Origin: Sanguinoderma infundibulare
Lineage: Eukaryota > Basidiomycota > Agaricomycetes > Polyporales > Polyporaceae
Assembly (NCBI GenBank): GCA_032821775.1
Contig: JAVLRN010000009.1
Coordinates: 2,480,001 to 2,544,000, forward strand
DNA: 64,000 bases
Direction of reading: 5' to 3'
Position numbers and translations under genes: made by a program. Under the pieces are notes generated by a model. That model did no database searches, was not told where the DNA came from, and saw nothing but the letters and a program-made list of their open reading frames with translations. Positions 10,176 to 21,289 of this stretch are shown here, piece by piece; within the stretch, counting starts at the first letter, position 1, and every line of letters begins with the position of its first letter.

Positions 10176-10368
10176 AAATGCCCCGAGCTCAACCTCTTTG
10201 CTGCTGGTCACGACAATGGATTGATCGTCTTCAAGGTCGAGCGCGAGCGGCCCGCGTTCGCGATGCACGGAGACACACTATACTACGTTCGCGACAAGTA
10301 TGCGCACGCGTATGACATCAACACTAGCTCCGACATCGGTCTTCTGAGTGTCCGCAAGTCCGCCAGCG
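10176..10368 (+). pseudogene. Coatomer alpha-subunit (COPI) gene fragment
   Basis: One exon encodes CPELNLFAAGHDNGLIVFK, then VERERPAFAMHGDTLYYVRD and NTSSDIGLLSVRK. This is the end of the WD40 propeller of coatomer alpha (COPA/RET1) and its following linker, a highly conserved region. A good donor (GTGAGT) ends it at 10368, but the next exon does not continue the coatomer sequence, and upstream lies the foldback. Only about 64 of more than 1200 residues are present. The functional gene must be elsewhere. The fragment was probably captured or left by rearrangement immediately 5' of the transposase gene. Confidence 0.75.
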
Positions 10369-10697
10369 GTGAGTCGACGTCTTTCGGTCTTGAGAATATC
10401 AGGATCTGAAACCAAATTTGCAGGTGACATCAACAAGTTGCGCTTCCCGCCGCGCCGGTTTCTCCATGTACCAGTCTTGACGTTCCGTAATTGTTGTAGT
10501 ATTGTATAAGCGGGAAGTAGATAAGGCCAAACTGTGATGATGTTTTGTTTGAAAAGACTTGGAGACGTTCCCCTGACCGAGGCCATCCACAGTCCCACCG
10601 TCCATCCCAGTAAGAAGCAATCGTAACAGTGGTCAGTAACTTGGGTATCGAATCTAGAAGGGACCGAACTTGAGCTAATATTCACAGAAGCCGACTT

Positions 10698-13600
10698 ATG
10701 CCTAAGCAGAAGCGTTTCGTGTATGACGAAGGCGAGGAAGTTTGCACCGTCCAAGGAGGGGTTTCCAACAACTTCGAAGGATCAGACGACGGCGAAGAGG
10801 TCTCGCTCTCGCCAATCAATAGCTTTGCTCTATCTGGTGCATTCTGCGATCCCCCTCCAAAGAATTACTTGCACTGACGATGCACCAGACGGACATTCTT
10901 AGATGTTGGTCACTCCACCACTCCCCCAGCCCAACACACGTCCGGCATGACTGCCATGCCGCCATCTTCCCAGCAGACAGTTTCCGAACTCGAGGGCGTT
11001 GCTGACGAAAGTCCCGCGATCGCCACTAGCTCTGTGGACCCCACGAACAATACACCAAAGCCCAACAACACTATAGTATGTCGAACGTCCCTCTACGTAT
11101 CATCCATTTACTAACGTCTTCTGCAGGCCCCGCACAAGTACATGAGCGAGTTTATGTCTTGGGCACAGCGCCTCCTCGACATCAGCCGCGCTCGGGAAGC
11201 CGATTCTCTGGTCAGGAAACCGTGCACCCTCTGCCCGACTCTAACGAACGTCCTCGACACAAGCTCCGGAAGTCAACCGACCACCGCCACCGCCGCTTTT
11301 ACGAGCTGGTTTGTACCGCATCCCTCTGCTCCATCCGACTCCCTTCCGAACAATAATCCGGTCACGTCTCCCTCCCCCGCATTGTATTGCTGCGATTCAT
11401 GTTTCGACGCCCCGCCGCTTTGCAAGAGCTGCATTGTTCATGCCCATGCCTGGAACCCCTTTCACCGGATCAAGCACTGGAACGGCACCTACTTCGCTTC
11501 GACCTCGCTTAAGGACCTCGGCCTTATCGTCCAGCTTGGGCACCGAGGGTGCCCGTGTCCGAGCGTAAGTGACAAGGATGCTCCCAACGACCTGACGGTC
11601 GTTCATACAAATGGCGTTCATACGATACGGATGAGGTACTGCAGATGCCAGAGAACAGCCTCAGAAAACCCGCATACGGAGAGACCGCTACAACTGTGGC
11701 GGTCTGGTCTCTGGCCCGCGACGTACCAGCAGCCCAAAACGACCTTCACCCTTGACGCCCTCAAGCACTACGATCGTCTCACATTGCAAGCCAAAACGAC
11801 CGCCCACGACTTCTTTGCTACCCTCCGACGCTTCACTAACCACATGTTCGGTTTCCTCGTTCCCGTAAGCCCATTGCTGTCGCTATTATACGGAGATGTC
11901 GCTTGACATGTCTCCCATACAGGATCGTTATCGGGAGTTCATGACAGCTTACCGCGGCTTCACGTACGTGCAGGCCCTCAAACGCTTCGGCCTCGATGTC
12001 CAAGCGAAGCTCGAGCCCCGGTCTATCGTCGTATTGTGCCCAGCATGCCCGCAGCCGGAAAACATGGACCCAGGCTGGCAAAATCGTGATGCTAAAGATC
12101 GGTACGTCTTGTGTTGAGCACTGTATTCGCTGTCAACATGCGCTGATCTACTACTTCTTGTCAGTTACCTCGACGCACTACACTATGCCAAGGACGGCAA
12201 CTTCATCTTGTGCCACCATCAGAAGAAAATGGATATCTTGGACACCACGCTAACGGATGGAGCGGCATACTACGTCAATAATAACGAATACGAAAAGTAT
12301 CTTGAGTTGTTTGCAGAAGATGCTGATGCCCAGCAGGAGGTTCGTACCATTTCGCGAGCTGTAAGCTTACACAGGCTGATGTGTTTGTGCAGACGGAGAT
12401 CTGTAGTGACTTCAAGGCCAGTAAGACTCGCTACTCGGGCAAGATCAAGTCGGGGCAGGTCAGTCTGTCTTGTTTGCGCCATGGATTCATTATGCCAACC
12501 GGTACCGTTGATCTTTTGGGGGCTGAAAAGTATGCATCATTGCTGTTTCGGTCTTGTTTATCATGTCTCACGCACAATACAAAGGTACGGCCCGGTCGAT
12601 TGGGCAACAATCTCTGCGGTTCTACGTTGGATCGGTTTCATCATTCTGATCTTCTCCTTGTACGACATCAACTGCAAGTACGGCATCAACTGGCTGCGGC
12701 GCCTAACCAAAATCGTTGGGAAGAGTCGCGTCGCTGACTGGCCAGTCATCTGTCACTGCGTCCCGAAGTGGCACACCAATGCCCACAGCGGCGTCTGCCG
12801 CTGGGTCAACTCATTCTACTTTATGCCGGGTGCAGGACAGACTGACGGGGAGGAACCGGAACGGAGGTGGTCGGTCATGAACTTACTCGGTCGCGCGATC
12901 TGGGAGATGAGTCCAGGCCATCGCATTGATACAATCAACCATCATTACTCTGATTACAACATTCAGAAGCTGTTCGGACTAGGTACGTCATCTGACGTTG
13001 CTTGGCCTATTTTTGATGTCTAACCACTCAAACACTAAGCTCAAACCCTCCGCAAACACTGGGATGCCGCTGTGGACGCTTCGGAAAAAAGTGCTAGTGA
13101 ACTTGCCGAATTCGAAGAAACCCTGCAAAAGAACAAGCTTCCGCTGTCGGAGTGGCAAGAGCAGGAACGCGTTTTTCTGGAGCAGATGATGCTAGGAACT
13201 GTGGACCAACGAGATATCAAGAACCCATATGAACCCCCTCCAGATACCGGTGCGTGTTCCGGTCGCATTGAAGCTGTAACTTGGTGCTGAGCGTACCTGT
13301 CCCGTAGCTCTGTCTTTGAAGGCTGTGCGCGCGAAGCTGAATGCGGAGGAACAAGCCACTCAAAGCGCCCAGACAAAGCGGCGAACCACGAAGAAGCCGA
13401 AGCTCGTGCACAAAGACGACAAAGAGCAAGATCCAGCCGCGTACAAAGATAGCATCATTGAGCTTTTCCTCAGTGGCATTGAGATAGAGAATGACAAGTA
13501 CGTATTTGTGCTCCCGTGCATGAACAATAGCTAACTGTCAGATCAGGTGTAAAATCCTGTCTCATATTGAGGAGCTTAAGAAGATCAAGCAGGCTTCCTC

Positions 13601-14613
13601 GGATGAAGAGGTCGATGCTGATTCGACGGTGAAGCATCTCCGTCGAGCGCTGAAACCGAAGCTCACCTTGTGGTTTCAAACTCACGAGTCTCTTTTTGCA
13701 CGTGTCTTGGACGAGCTCCCAGAGCAACTGTCACCTCGCAACGATGAACAACTCCCTGTGCGCGATTCAGACGCTGACCCCGAAGACGAGCGACTTCTTT
13801 TCCCCCACGTCTACCCTCCCACAGTCTGGACACACACTCTCTTCGGTGTTCTCGTCGACGCTAAACGTGAAGTCCGCCGCACACAAGCGAGCGACTGTCT
13901 CCGCGAGATCCGCCAGAAGCAGGGTTTACACACGTTCCTTTGGAAGAAGACAGCTGGAACGTTCGGTCAGGCAGCAAAGACTTGCAATCAAACCACCCTG
14001 AAGGCCGTCAAAGACAAGATCGAGTTCACCCGACAGAGCTACGAGTGCACACGGTTGAAACTTTACATATTCGCTAACAATGCAGACATGCAGGAGTATC
14101 CTGAACTTACAGTGCAAGATTGTCGTGAAATGATCATGTATCATAAGCAGGAAGCACCCGGCATGAAGAAGCGGGACATTTCGTGGATTTGGCGTGATGG
14201 AAAGATGTATGGGACGGACTCAGAGTCGGAGGTTGACAAGTATACGCTTGAAGGTGTGTGGATACGTATTGCGCAAAGACTCATCTCACCTTTTAAAACA
14301 GCGGTTCGTATCGAGTGGTTCCGGGCGAGCGCACGTGCTCAGAGGTGGCGGGAGGAGAGGCTCCTTCTCGAGGCTGAAATGCGGCACACGCAATGCTGGT
14401 ATGACTTCCAACACCGGGAATGGATGAAGCGATCACTGGATACGTCCAAACCTGGACTAGTGGGCTTAGGGAAGGTCGCGTATGCCGCGCAGTGCGTTGT
14501 AGTACGTACATCCATGTTGATCTTACTCACAGTCGTCATCTAGCCAAGCAGCACAGTGGCTTCAGCTTCTGAACGATGCCCGCGAAAGGTTCCCAGAGGA
14601 GCAGCGTCTCTAA
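10698..14613 (+). CDS. KDZ (Kyakuja-Dileera-Zisupton) transposase
   Basis: Twelve exons join with correct phases to 1101 codons with no internal stop: 10698-10836, 10903-11075, 11127-11864, 11923-12101, 12165-12339, 12393-12529, 12585-12982, 13040-13249, 13308-13497, 13547-14253, 14302-14491 and 14544-14613. Residues about 136-246 form the CxC2-type cysteine cluster (KPCTLC, YCCDSCFDAPPLCKSC, HAHAWNPFHRIKHW, CPCP). The catalytic core has DGNF (about 420), YDINCKY (about 540) and TDGEEPERRW (about 600), fitting the D-D-E triad of the family. A charged helical C-terminus follows. Length and motifs match complete family members, so the protein may be active. The right terminus lies 344 bp downstream; the left terminus was not found. 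Confidence 0.93.
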
Positions 14614-14629
14614 TTCCTGCGACTCGGTA

Positions 14630-14905
14630 CATGCACAACTAGTTACTCACGCCCCTGACTAGTTGTTCGCCCGACTAGTTACTCACGCCCCTGACTAGTT
14701 GTTCGCCCGACTAGTTACTCACACAACTAGTTACTCATGCCCCTACCAGTGACTAGTCGTTCGCGCAACTAGTTACACACACAACTAGTTACTCACGCAA
14801 TGTTTCACGCGATTTATGCAGGTGTATCACTATTGGGGATGTATCTAGTTACTACATACTGTCTTGTAACAATATGACTTGTTTCGCGTCCGACTAGTTA
14901 TACCT
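14630..14905. repeat. ACTAGTTA-rich subterminal array, right copy
   Basis: Starting 17 bp after the transposase stop there is a tandem array built on GACTAGTTACTCACGCCC and GACTAGTTGTTCGCCC units, then looser ACTAGTTA copies, leading into the terminus at 14906-14957. It mirrors the array at 1560-2045. Probable transposase-binding region. Confidence 0.75.
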
Positions 14906-14957
14906 GACTAGTTCGGGTGGACTACATAGTCCACTTTAACTAGTCGGATCTACTGAA
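14906..14957 (+). mobile_element. KDZ-type element terminus, right copy
   Basis: Closely matches 2046-2099 (ACTAGTTCGGGTGGACTAC, TAGTCC, ACTAGTCGGATCTACTGAA). The element ends at about 14957 and GH27 gene sequence begins at once, on the minus strand. Near both junctions the host DNA contains a CATA-GGCGATGG-like word (14967-14981 here reversed, 2103-2116 at the other), possibly a diverged target duplication. Confidence 0.75.
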
Positions 14958-16147
14958 GTGGCTCCATCGCCGGTATGTTAGCCGTAGATTGGGGTGGCGG
15001 TGAGGTAAGAGGAACGCACGACACGAGCACCCCATTTCCATACGTCTACCGGGAGTCCTGAGAGACTAAAGAGGAATGGTCGACCAGTTTGGTTCAATGC
15101 GGCGCTGTCATGAATCCATATCGTCAGCATACATGCGATCTAGTCAAACCGGTTGGACATACCCCATTTGACGGTAGCGAATGGCAGTGTTCGAGTTGCT
15201 GCCATAGAAACCAAGTCTCTAGGCAAAGACATCATGCGAATACGAAGGGAGCGACGTACTACCAATCTCCACCCGGCGGGTTCTGTGAAAAGGTCAGGAT
15301 CCAGAGTGATTTTCCATGATTAGAAACGATGGACGCACGGGAGAGTCGGTCCAGTTTGCCGGAACATAACCACCATCTGTCGTCACTAGGGTCCCGGGGC
15401 GAACGACAACCGGACAAACTTACAGTCGACGCCCCATTCGGCGAAAGTGTCAGCATCCAGCACTTCATTTCCGAGAGAACCAGGGTAACAGCCATCGCAA
15501 TCGGCTCCGGCATCGGCGAGTATTCCGAATTTGAGGCCGAGGCCGTGCACTTGGTCGGCGAGGCAGCTGATCCTGTTTGGGAAGTTGTGCGGGTCAGGCA
15601 CGAGCTGACCCGTGAATTCGTTTCTAGCCTTGGACGACCAACACGCCTACAAGTACGATGAGGTTCGGCGTTAACATACGGAGCTGAAAGGTAGAGGAGG
15701 GAGCGCATACGTCACTGTTGATGTACTCGTAGCCTGCATCGGCAAGCCCAAGAGAGACGCTATGGTTCGCGGCGGCAAGGATCTTGGTTTCATCGACATC
15801 TATCGTAACAGTGGCTGTCAAGTCAGGCACACGAAGATGATGTGTGAGAGCGTACGCACTACAACCATGCGCATACCAGGAGTTCCAGCTAATCAGTAGT
15901 CAGCTAGCTTCCCGCGTTTCCTAAGTCGAACGAAGGGAGTGTCTCACCCGAGGGCAGGAAGCCTTCCCACATTATGGGATGGACCAATGGTAGGAGCTGA
16001 AACTTCAATACCCGCGAGACTAGTGCCCGGGAAGGCTAAATCGGCCATAGTAGGAGTCGCAGTGCTCGGCAGCGTCGAATGGGGGGTTACAGACGCAAGA
16101 AGCCCTCCTAGGACGGAGGCGCCAAGAGGTTGTTGAAACATATACAT
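14958..16147 (-). pseudogene. 5' half of split GH27 alpha-galactosidase gene
   Basis: From ATG 16147 (MYMFQQPLGASVLGGLL, a plausible secretion signal) spliced frames follow: [76 protein letters not shown] and DVWKWGARVV. These are the N-terminal (beta/alpha)8-barrel segments of GH27. The gene stops at the transposon terminus; the 3' half is at 2100-2843. The expected catalytic nucleophile segment (YLKYDN between GVD and VPANW) is missing here: the intron acceptor runs into TGACGACAGATGG. At least one further stop or splice fault lies near 15300. Non-functional. Confidence 0.8.
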
Positions 16148-16699
16148 GACGAAAGGTTTCTCTAAGCCGATCTTGCACAAGCCGAGGAAAGGAACGGGGG
16201 GCCTGAGGTCCACCGAGCAAGCAGAGGTGACTTTTAAGTCATCCAGGCCGTCTGCACTGATCTACAATTCAGGCAGGTATTCCTTGCAAGATGACATGGA
16301 AAATGGCACATACATGCATCTGTCGGCCTTTCCGAGACACAACTGAACGGCAGTTAGCTAGAAGTGGCACCGCACCATGAGCACACATAACAACCTACGT
16401 CGTAATGGTGTCTTCCCTTTGATGGGCCCCTAGGGATGAATTTGGGACTGATTAGGCTGGATTACAGCACATAGCCTTGAGACACGTTGTGCATTGCCAT
16501 AGAAAGCAGTCGACGATCACAGTCGAAGGATGCGGCATCGGAATCAGGAAACGAAGGCGAGATTAGGTTTCCTGGGATAATGAGGATGGTTCAGAAGCTC
16601 GCACATCTGCCGGTGTTTAGCCACAATTTGTCACAGAATGATTCGCATATGAGGAAACATGGAACAGAAAACAGATACATCCCAACTGCCGCAGATTAG

Positions 16700-17157
16700 A
16701 CAGAGCACCGCCTTCGACGGTGGATCCCCTTAAGTAGTCCGCCGGTAGTTTTTGTGGCTGCATGTTAGCTGTAGATGCTCCGGCCTTAGCTCCTTGGGCT
16801 CACCAAGTTGATCAAGTTGATTGGCAGCGTTTACGCCAGCAGCGAGTGCATATATGTCTACATTACGCGATATATCAGTCAAGGCGATGGAAGTCGTGTA
16901 CCGCTAGACCCAGAACATGGGAAGCGTTCGCCGCCGTGACGATCAACACGGCCCTCTAGTTTGGAGCCGAAGCCGAAGAGGATGTTCGCCCCTCGCCGCC
17001 TTCCTTCAGCCTTGGGTAGCGATGACGGGAGTGATCTTGTGTCGAGAAGTTGGACGTGCCTCGCGGTTGAGATCGCCAGACTGGAGGACGGGGTCTGAGT
17101 GAAAGGTGTCTGCGAGCAAGTACTATCGCTGACTTGCGTAAAATGAAGAAAAGTCAC
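16700..17157 (-). pseudogene. Unidentified relic exon conserved in both arms (left copy)
   Basis: Read leftwards, two frames keep coding-like character and match the plus-strand copy at 34634-35080: TQTPSSSLAISTARHVQLLD with LPKAEGRRRGANILFGFG, then TSIALTDISRNVDIYALAAG and VNAANQLDQLGEP. The frame changes between them, and no start or splice structure is obvious. I cannot name the family. It may be the remnant of a gene lost from both arms, or non-coding DNA that is merely shared. Confidence 0.25.
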
Positions 17158-18606
17158 ATTACGAGCCTGTTAGTTCTTTCCCCGAAGTGGCGGAGGTATC
17201 TACGTGAACAGACAGAATACCTATGCAACAGCTGATGTAGCGTGAGTAAGGATGAACAATAGTGTGCAGCAAAACCATACTGGTCTCTTGTTGGTCGTAT
17301 TCCGTGCGCTCGGAAGTTACAAAAATTGAATCGACCCCTACAAGGGTATATGCGGTTATCTGGGCTACACTCATGGATTTATGATCTGGCGGCAGTATTT
17401 AGCGGATACCTTTTGGTCCGACTCGGAGGAAGGAAGGAAGAAAGGAAGGGAGGAACGAGGGATTGACGAAGTCGCGGTCAACAACCGCCGGACTCTGCCG
17501 CCCTGCCAGACATTAGGGCGCTACGGCTCTCCCGGCCGTCGCTAAGTCTCGCTAAACGGTGCAGCCCAGTTGCTGCTTCGCTTCTTTAACTTTACTTTTA
17601 CCGTCACGGGCCCTCGGGAGCTCATCAGCCTATATTAGCGAGCGAGAAGTATGCACAAGTACGCTCAGGCATTCGCAAACTGAGGAATGTATACTCAATA
17701 GTACTCAATGCAACTGTGTTTACGCCCATGACCAACTCTGGCCCCGGATGGTGCGCTTTGGGCGCACGATCGTGTTCGAGTCCCTTCATTGGCTCGGGTG
17801 TTAGCTTCGTCTATTCGTACTTACTACCAGAAACCAATCAATGGGCACATACGCGGATGCCAAGCTACTCCAGACCAAGGGTAGCGTTCACGGGTGAGGG
17901 GTTTGGCCGAACCTAGAGGCCAAACGTTACTGCTAAGTAAGTCTCCATCGGTGACCGTGGCGAACCAAAAGATGACAGTGTATAAAAGTTCTCTATTCTA
18001 GATGAGGCGCACAGAGCTACGCAGCGAAGCTGGAGCGATTCACAGGTGCTTCCTGCGCATGGCTGTACGGCGTATGCGTATGCGATGCATGTTTGCGGCT
18101 CGTTAGCGCAGAGCCTTCAAATTGGCGTGCTGCGGACATCGGCCGGCGTTTGCTGACCGCTTGGGCAGGAATCGTGTGGCAATCCTCACCAATATGCTTC
18201 CCCGCTGCTCGGATCCGTACTAGTAGGAAGCCAGCTAGCGAGAACAACGCGCCTCGAATTACTGAGGCGAGCTAGTACTCCACCACCGCTTCCTCATCCG
18301 GTCACGAAATCGGTGCGTCTCGTTCGAGGTTTGACCTGCTACTTACTGACCGTAATTCACGTCTAAAGGATATATTCTGTGATACACGCGATGCATAGGT
18401 TCACGCTAAAGACTAGACAGACCGCAAAACGGTTTCCCGTTTATACCTGCCACACCCGAAGAGTCGGCCGTTCGTCGGATTTGAGACGATTAATGGCTAT
18501 GCATACCGAACTGCGGGCCCGCACATCGTCAAACAACACGAGGTCGACACCCAGCCCACACCGTGACGTACGGTGCTCGAATACTAAGGCCCGGACGCCA
18601 CTCACA
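17158..18606. other. Gene-free arm DNA and promoter of the PPPKP-repeat gene
   Basis: No convincing gene is seen; nearly all of it has a diverged counterpart at 33144-34630. It includes a purine-rich GGAAGGAAGG run near 17420-17460. The last few hundred bases before 18606 are presumably the upstream control region of the downstream gene. Confidence 0.5.
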
Positions 18607-18613
18607 TATAAAA
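18607..18613 (+). promoter_or_regulatory. TATA box of left PPPKP-repeat gene
   Basis: TATAAAA lies about 100 bp before the ATG at 18715. The same box stands at the matching place in the right-arm copy (33137-33143, minus strand), supporting its use. Confidence 0.55.
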
Positions 18614-18714
18614 GGCGGACTGCTTGTCTCTCCAAACCTCAGGTCGTCGCACTCCACTTGCATTCCCCCCTCTGTTCTGAACCACTCATCCTTCAGTCTC
18701 GAACCCCAGCCACG

Positions 18715-19394
18715 ATGCGGTCCGCTACCATCTTGTACGCTCTCATCGCGCTCGCCGTGAGCGGATACGGCGCTCCGCTTGGGGCCCCCGAGGACGGGTG
18801 AGTGCCAGCTAAGCTTCCATTCCGTCTTCTCATACACGTGAGGCTCATATACTTTTCTGCAGCTTGGCTGCAGTGCACTCGCCTCTCCCTCCACCGCCGC
18901 CGCATGCGCTCCGGGAGGCTGCTGCACCCTCACCGAAGCCTCAGCCGTCGCCCCCGCCCTCGCACGCGGGGCGTGAGGCTGCAGCGCCTCCGCCTCAGCC
19001 CTCGCCCTCCCCGCCTCCCCCTCATGCGGCTCGTGAGGCCGCCGCTCCCCCGCCTAAGCCTAAGCCATCGCACCCTCCGCACGAGGGCCGGGAGGAAGCT
19101 GCGCCTCCGCCAAAGCCAAAGCCGTCGCCCCCTCCCCCGCATGCCGTGCGTGAGGCTGCCGCTCCCCCGCCCAAGCCTTCTCCGGCGCCGCCTGCCCCGC
19201 ACGCGGGCCGTGAGGCTGCTGCTCCCCCGCCAAAGCCCAAGCCCTCTCCTTTGCCCCCGCACGCTCGTGAGGCTGAGGCCGAGGCTGCTGCTCCCCCGCC
19301 AAAGCCCAAGCCTTCCCCGCCGCCCCCTCATGCGGCTCGGGAGGCCGCTGCTCCCCCGCCCAAGCCGAAGCCCTCACCTCCTCCCCACCTCTAA
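18715..19394 (+). CDS. Secreted PPPKP-repeat (Pro-rich) protein, 8 repeats
   Basis: Exon 1 (18715-18797) encodes a signal peptide (MRSATILYALIALAVSGYGA). After a 65-nt intron, exon 2 (18863-19394) encodes eight imperfect repeats of about 19 residues with consensus REAAAPPPKPKPSPPPPHA, ending SPPPHL and a stop; 204 residues in all. There are no cysteines, no membrane span after the signal and no GPI-like tail. The sequence should be extended and disordered, rich in polyproline helix, basic Lys and His, and suited to a cell-wall, matrix or extracellular role; this is inference. A paralogue with 13 repeats lies at 32048-33027. Repeat number evidently changes by unequal exchange. I know no named family for it. 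Confidence 0.75.
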
Positions 19395-20105
19395 GTCGTC
19401 CCCCGACCGCATTCCCGGTTGGCGATCCGAGGCGGGTCCAGGTACACTTCCAGTGGTCAGCTAATTCTCTGGATGTAGTTCGGTCGTATTGTCACGGGAG
19501 TAGAACGAATAGATGAATTTCATAACCTTGACCTTGAAGTCACATTGTTGTGTCGTGTATCGTGTATCGTGCGACTCGTGCCGTGTGACTCGGGTGCCAG
19601 CAGTTCGCTCCCCGAAGGTTCAGACGTTGGGAATTGAGATAGAGGTGCGAACGTGCGCCGGTTGAAGCTTGGTACGTTCTCAAGTCGGATCGCGTTCACA
19701 TCGAAGACAGTATGAAATTCTCTTTCACGAAAGCTGTGTTTCTCGCGCTGGTACTTGGGAAATGCAGGGAAATATGTTAGTTATTGCATGAGGCGTCCGA
19801 ATGCTGTAGAAGCTAACAGCGTTGATGGACGCAGCAGGAAACGGTTAGACCACATTCTCATCGTTAGCGGTCTGGGCTCTCAGGCACCCATTGGACGTTG
19901 AAGTCCACTCGGAGTTGGCGTGGGATCCCGTGCTGAGATGCCAACCGTGCTAGTTCGCAGATGCCAACCGTGACGAACCAGCACACAGCCTGCGGTGAAA
20001 CTTGGAGGCGAAGCATAGATAACCTAGAGATTCCAAAATCATCGTGTCCTTCCTATGGTACAACATATCATTCACGGTCACCAAAGTATCGTCCATGGTC
20101 ACCAT
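19395..20105. other. Gene-free end of the left arm
   Basis: No gene seen. It mirrors 31320-32040 and includes a short CGTGTATCGTGTATCGTGCGAC run. It separates the convergent 3' ends of the PPPKP-repeat gene and AIM24. Confidence 0.5.
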
Positions 20106-21289
20106 TCAACTGGTGCTCCTCGGCGGTATCTGCTCGGTAATCCATTGGCTGAGCGTCTCGGGGTTCCTCGACTGGATGTAGACGATTCCTGGGCCGGTAA
20201 ATCTGATCATCCGCCGTCAGCATCATCTACGACCGATGCGAAACGTAGAACGATCCGACGCACCTGCAGACGAGACCCTCGTCGGTGTGCATAGAGGAGA
20301 GGAAGCCGCCCGCGTCGATACGCTCAACCTTGTACTGCGCCGTCCATGCAACGAGGTGTCCGTTGTCGACTGTATAATCGCATCAGTCAAACAAACTGAC
20401 TCGCGTGGAATGTGAGAGCGGTACGCACCAATCCACTGCTCGCCAGGCTGGAGCGTCCTCGACGTGATCGCGCCCAAGCTCTGCACCCACATCACGCCCA
20501 GGCCGCTGACACCATACACAAAAAGGCCCTCGCCCGAGACTAGAGAAACGACGTCAGCACGCCCCTATCCGACACCCACGCCCGCGAGGAACCGGAAACT
20601 CACAGAGCGCCTTCCCGAACCCCTGGCTCTTCGTCGTGCGCGTCACGCCCATCGTGCACGCGAGGAACGCGTCGCGGCCGACGTTCCAGATCTGCGCCCC
20701 GTCGAGCCGGATGGGCACGATGTCGCCCCAGATCTCCGGCGCGAGTAGCACCTCCCCGGGTCCGGTAAACGTCGACTCCGACATCTGTCAAACGCACGCA
20801 GCGATGACGTCGGCCCTATTGTCCTCTTGGGGATGAGCAGGGGTAGACGGTACGCACCTCGCCTCCGGTTAGGAGCTTCTTCATGCTGAGCTTGAGCTTG
20901 CCCTTGATCTGCACGGACGCGTCCATGGCGACCATGCTGCCCGGCTTGGCTTTGATTTGGTAGTTGGGCTGGATGCGGAGGTAGAGCATCGAGTTGCTGT
21001 CGCGGTGGTCGATGCGGTAATGAGCGCCTTCGACATCACCCGAGGATGGGAGGGAGGACGCGCCCTGAGACTGGTACTGCTGGGGAGGGGGACCACCTGG
21101 GGTAGAGTAGGCTTGCTGGGGAGGAGGACCACCTGCCGTAGGGTAACCCTGCTGCGGAAGAGGACCACCTGCCGTAGAGTAGCCCTGCTGGGGCGGTGGG
21201 GGCGGTGGGGGGTAGGGGGACTGGCCATGGGCCACGGCGCCGGGGTACCCACCACCACCGGGTTGAGGGTAAGACGGGGCGTAGGACAT
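20106..21289 (-). CDS. AIM24: AIM24-family mitochondrial protein
   Basis: Five exons from ATG 21289 give about 305 residues. The N-terminus is low-complexity with PPQQxYSTxGGP repeats (about residues 20-65). The remainder is the AIM24/DUF124 beta-rich fold: MLYLRIQPNYQIKAKPGSMV, a Gly-rich turn, GPGEVLLAPEIWGDIVPIRL, VGRDAFLAC, GEGLFVYGVSG, LQPGEQWIVDNGHLVAW and FTGPGIVYIQSRNPE. Yeast AIM24 affects inner-membrane cristae organisation. The Pro/Gln-rich head instead of a clear presequence leaves location open, since cytosolic members also exist. The stop codon lies at the very edge of the inverted duplication, whose other arm repeats the last few codons at about 31310, so this copy is the source and is intact. 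Confidence 0.88.

Larger units (their letters stand above)
14958..20134. repeat. Left arm of large inverted duplication
   Basis: This segment is homologous, in reverse orientation, to 31310-36930. The order GH27, relic exon, PPPKP gene, downstream DNA is the mirror image of the other arm, and intergenic DNA matches as well as genes. Single-base changes and indels are frequent, so the event is old. The outer boundary coincides with the last codons of AIM24 (20106-20134). The GH27 3' half and flank (2100-3012, matching 36900-37812) were once part of the same arm. Confidence 0.88.

Noticed and set aside
2900..10697. A left terminus (TTCAGTAGATCC) for the transposase-bearing element
   Set aside because: Looked for by eye and not found; no boundary is claimed, and the element is annotated only by its gene and right end.
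17740..17800. B-box-like GTTCGAGTCCC suggesting a tRNA
   Set aside because: No matching A-box or stems, and the word is changed in the other arm (GTGTCCGACTCC), so it is chance.
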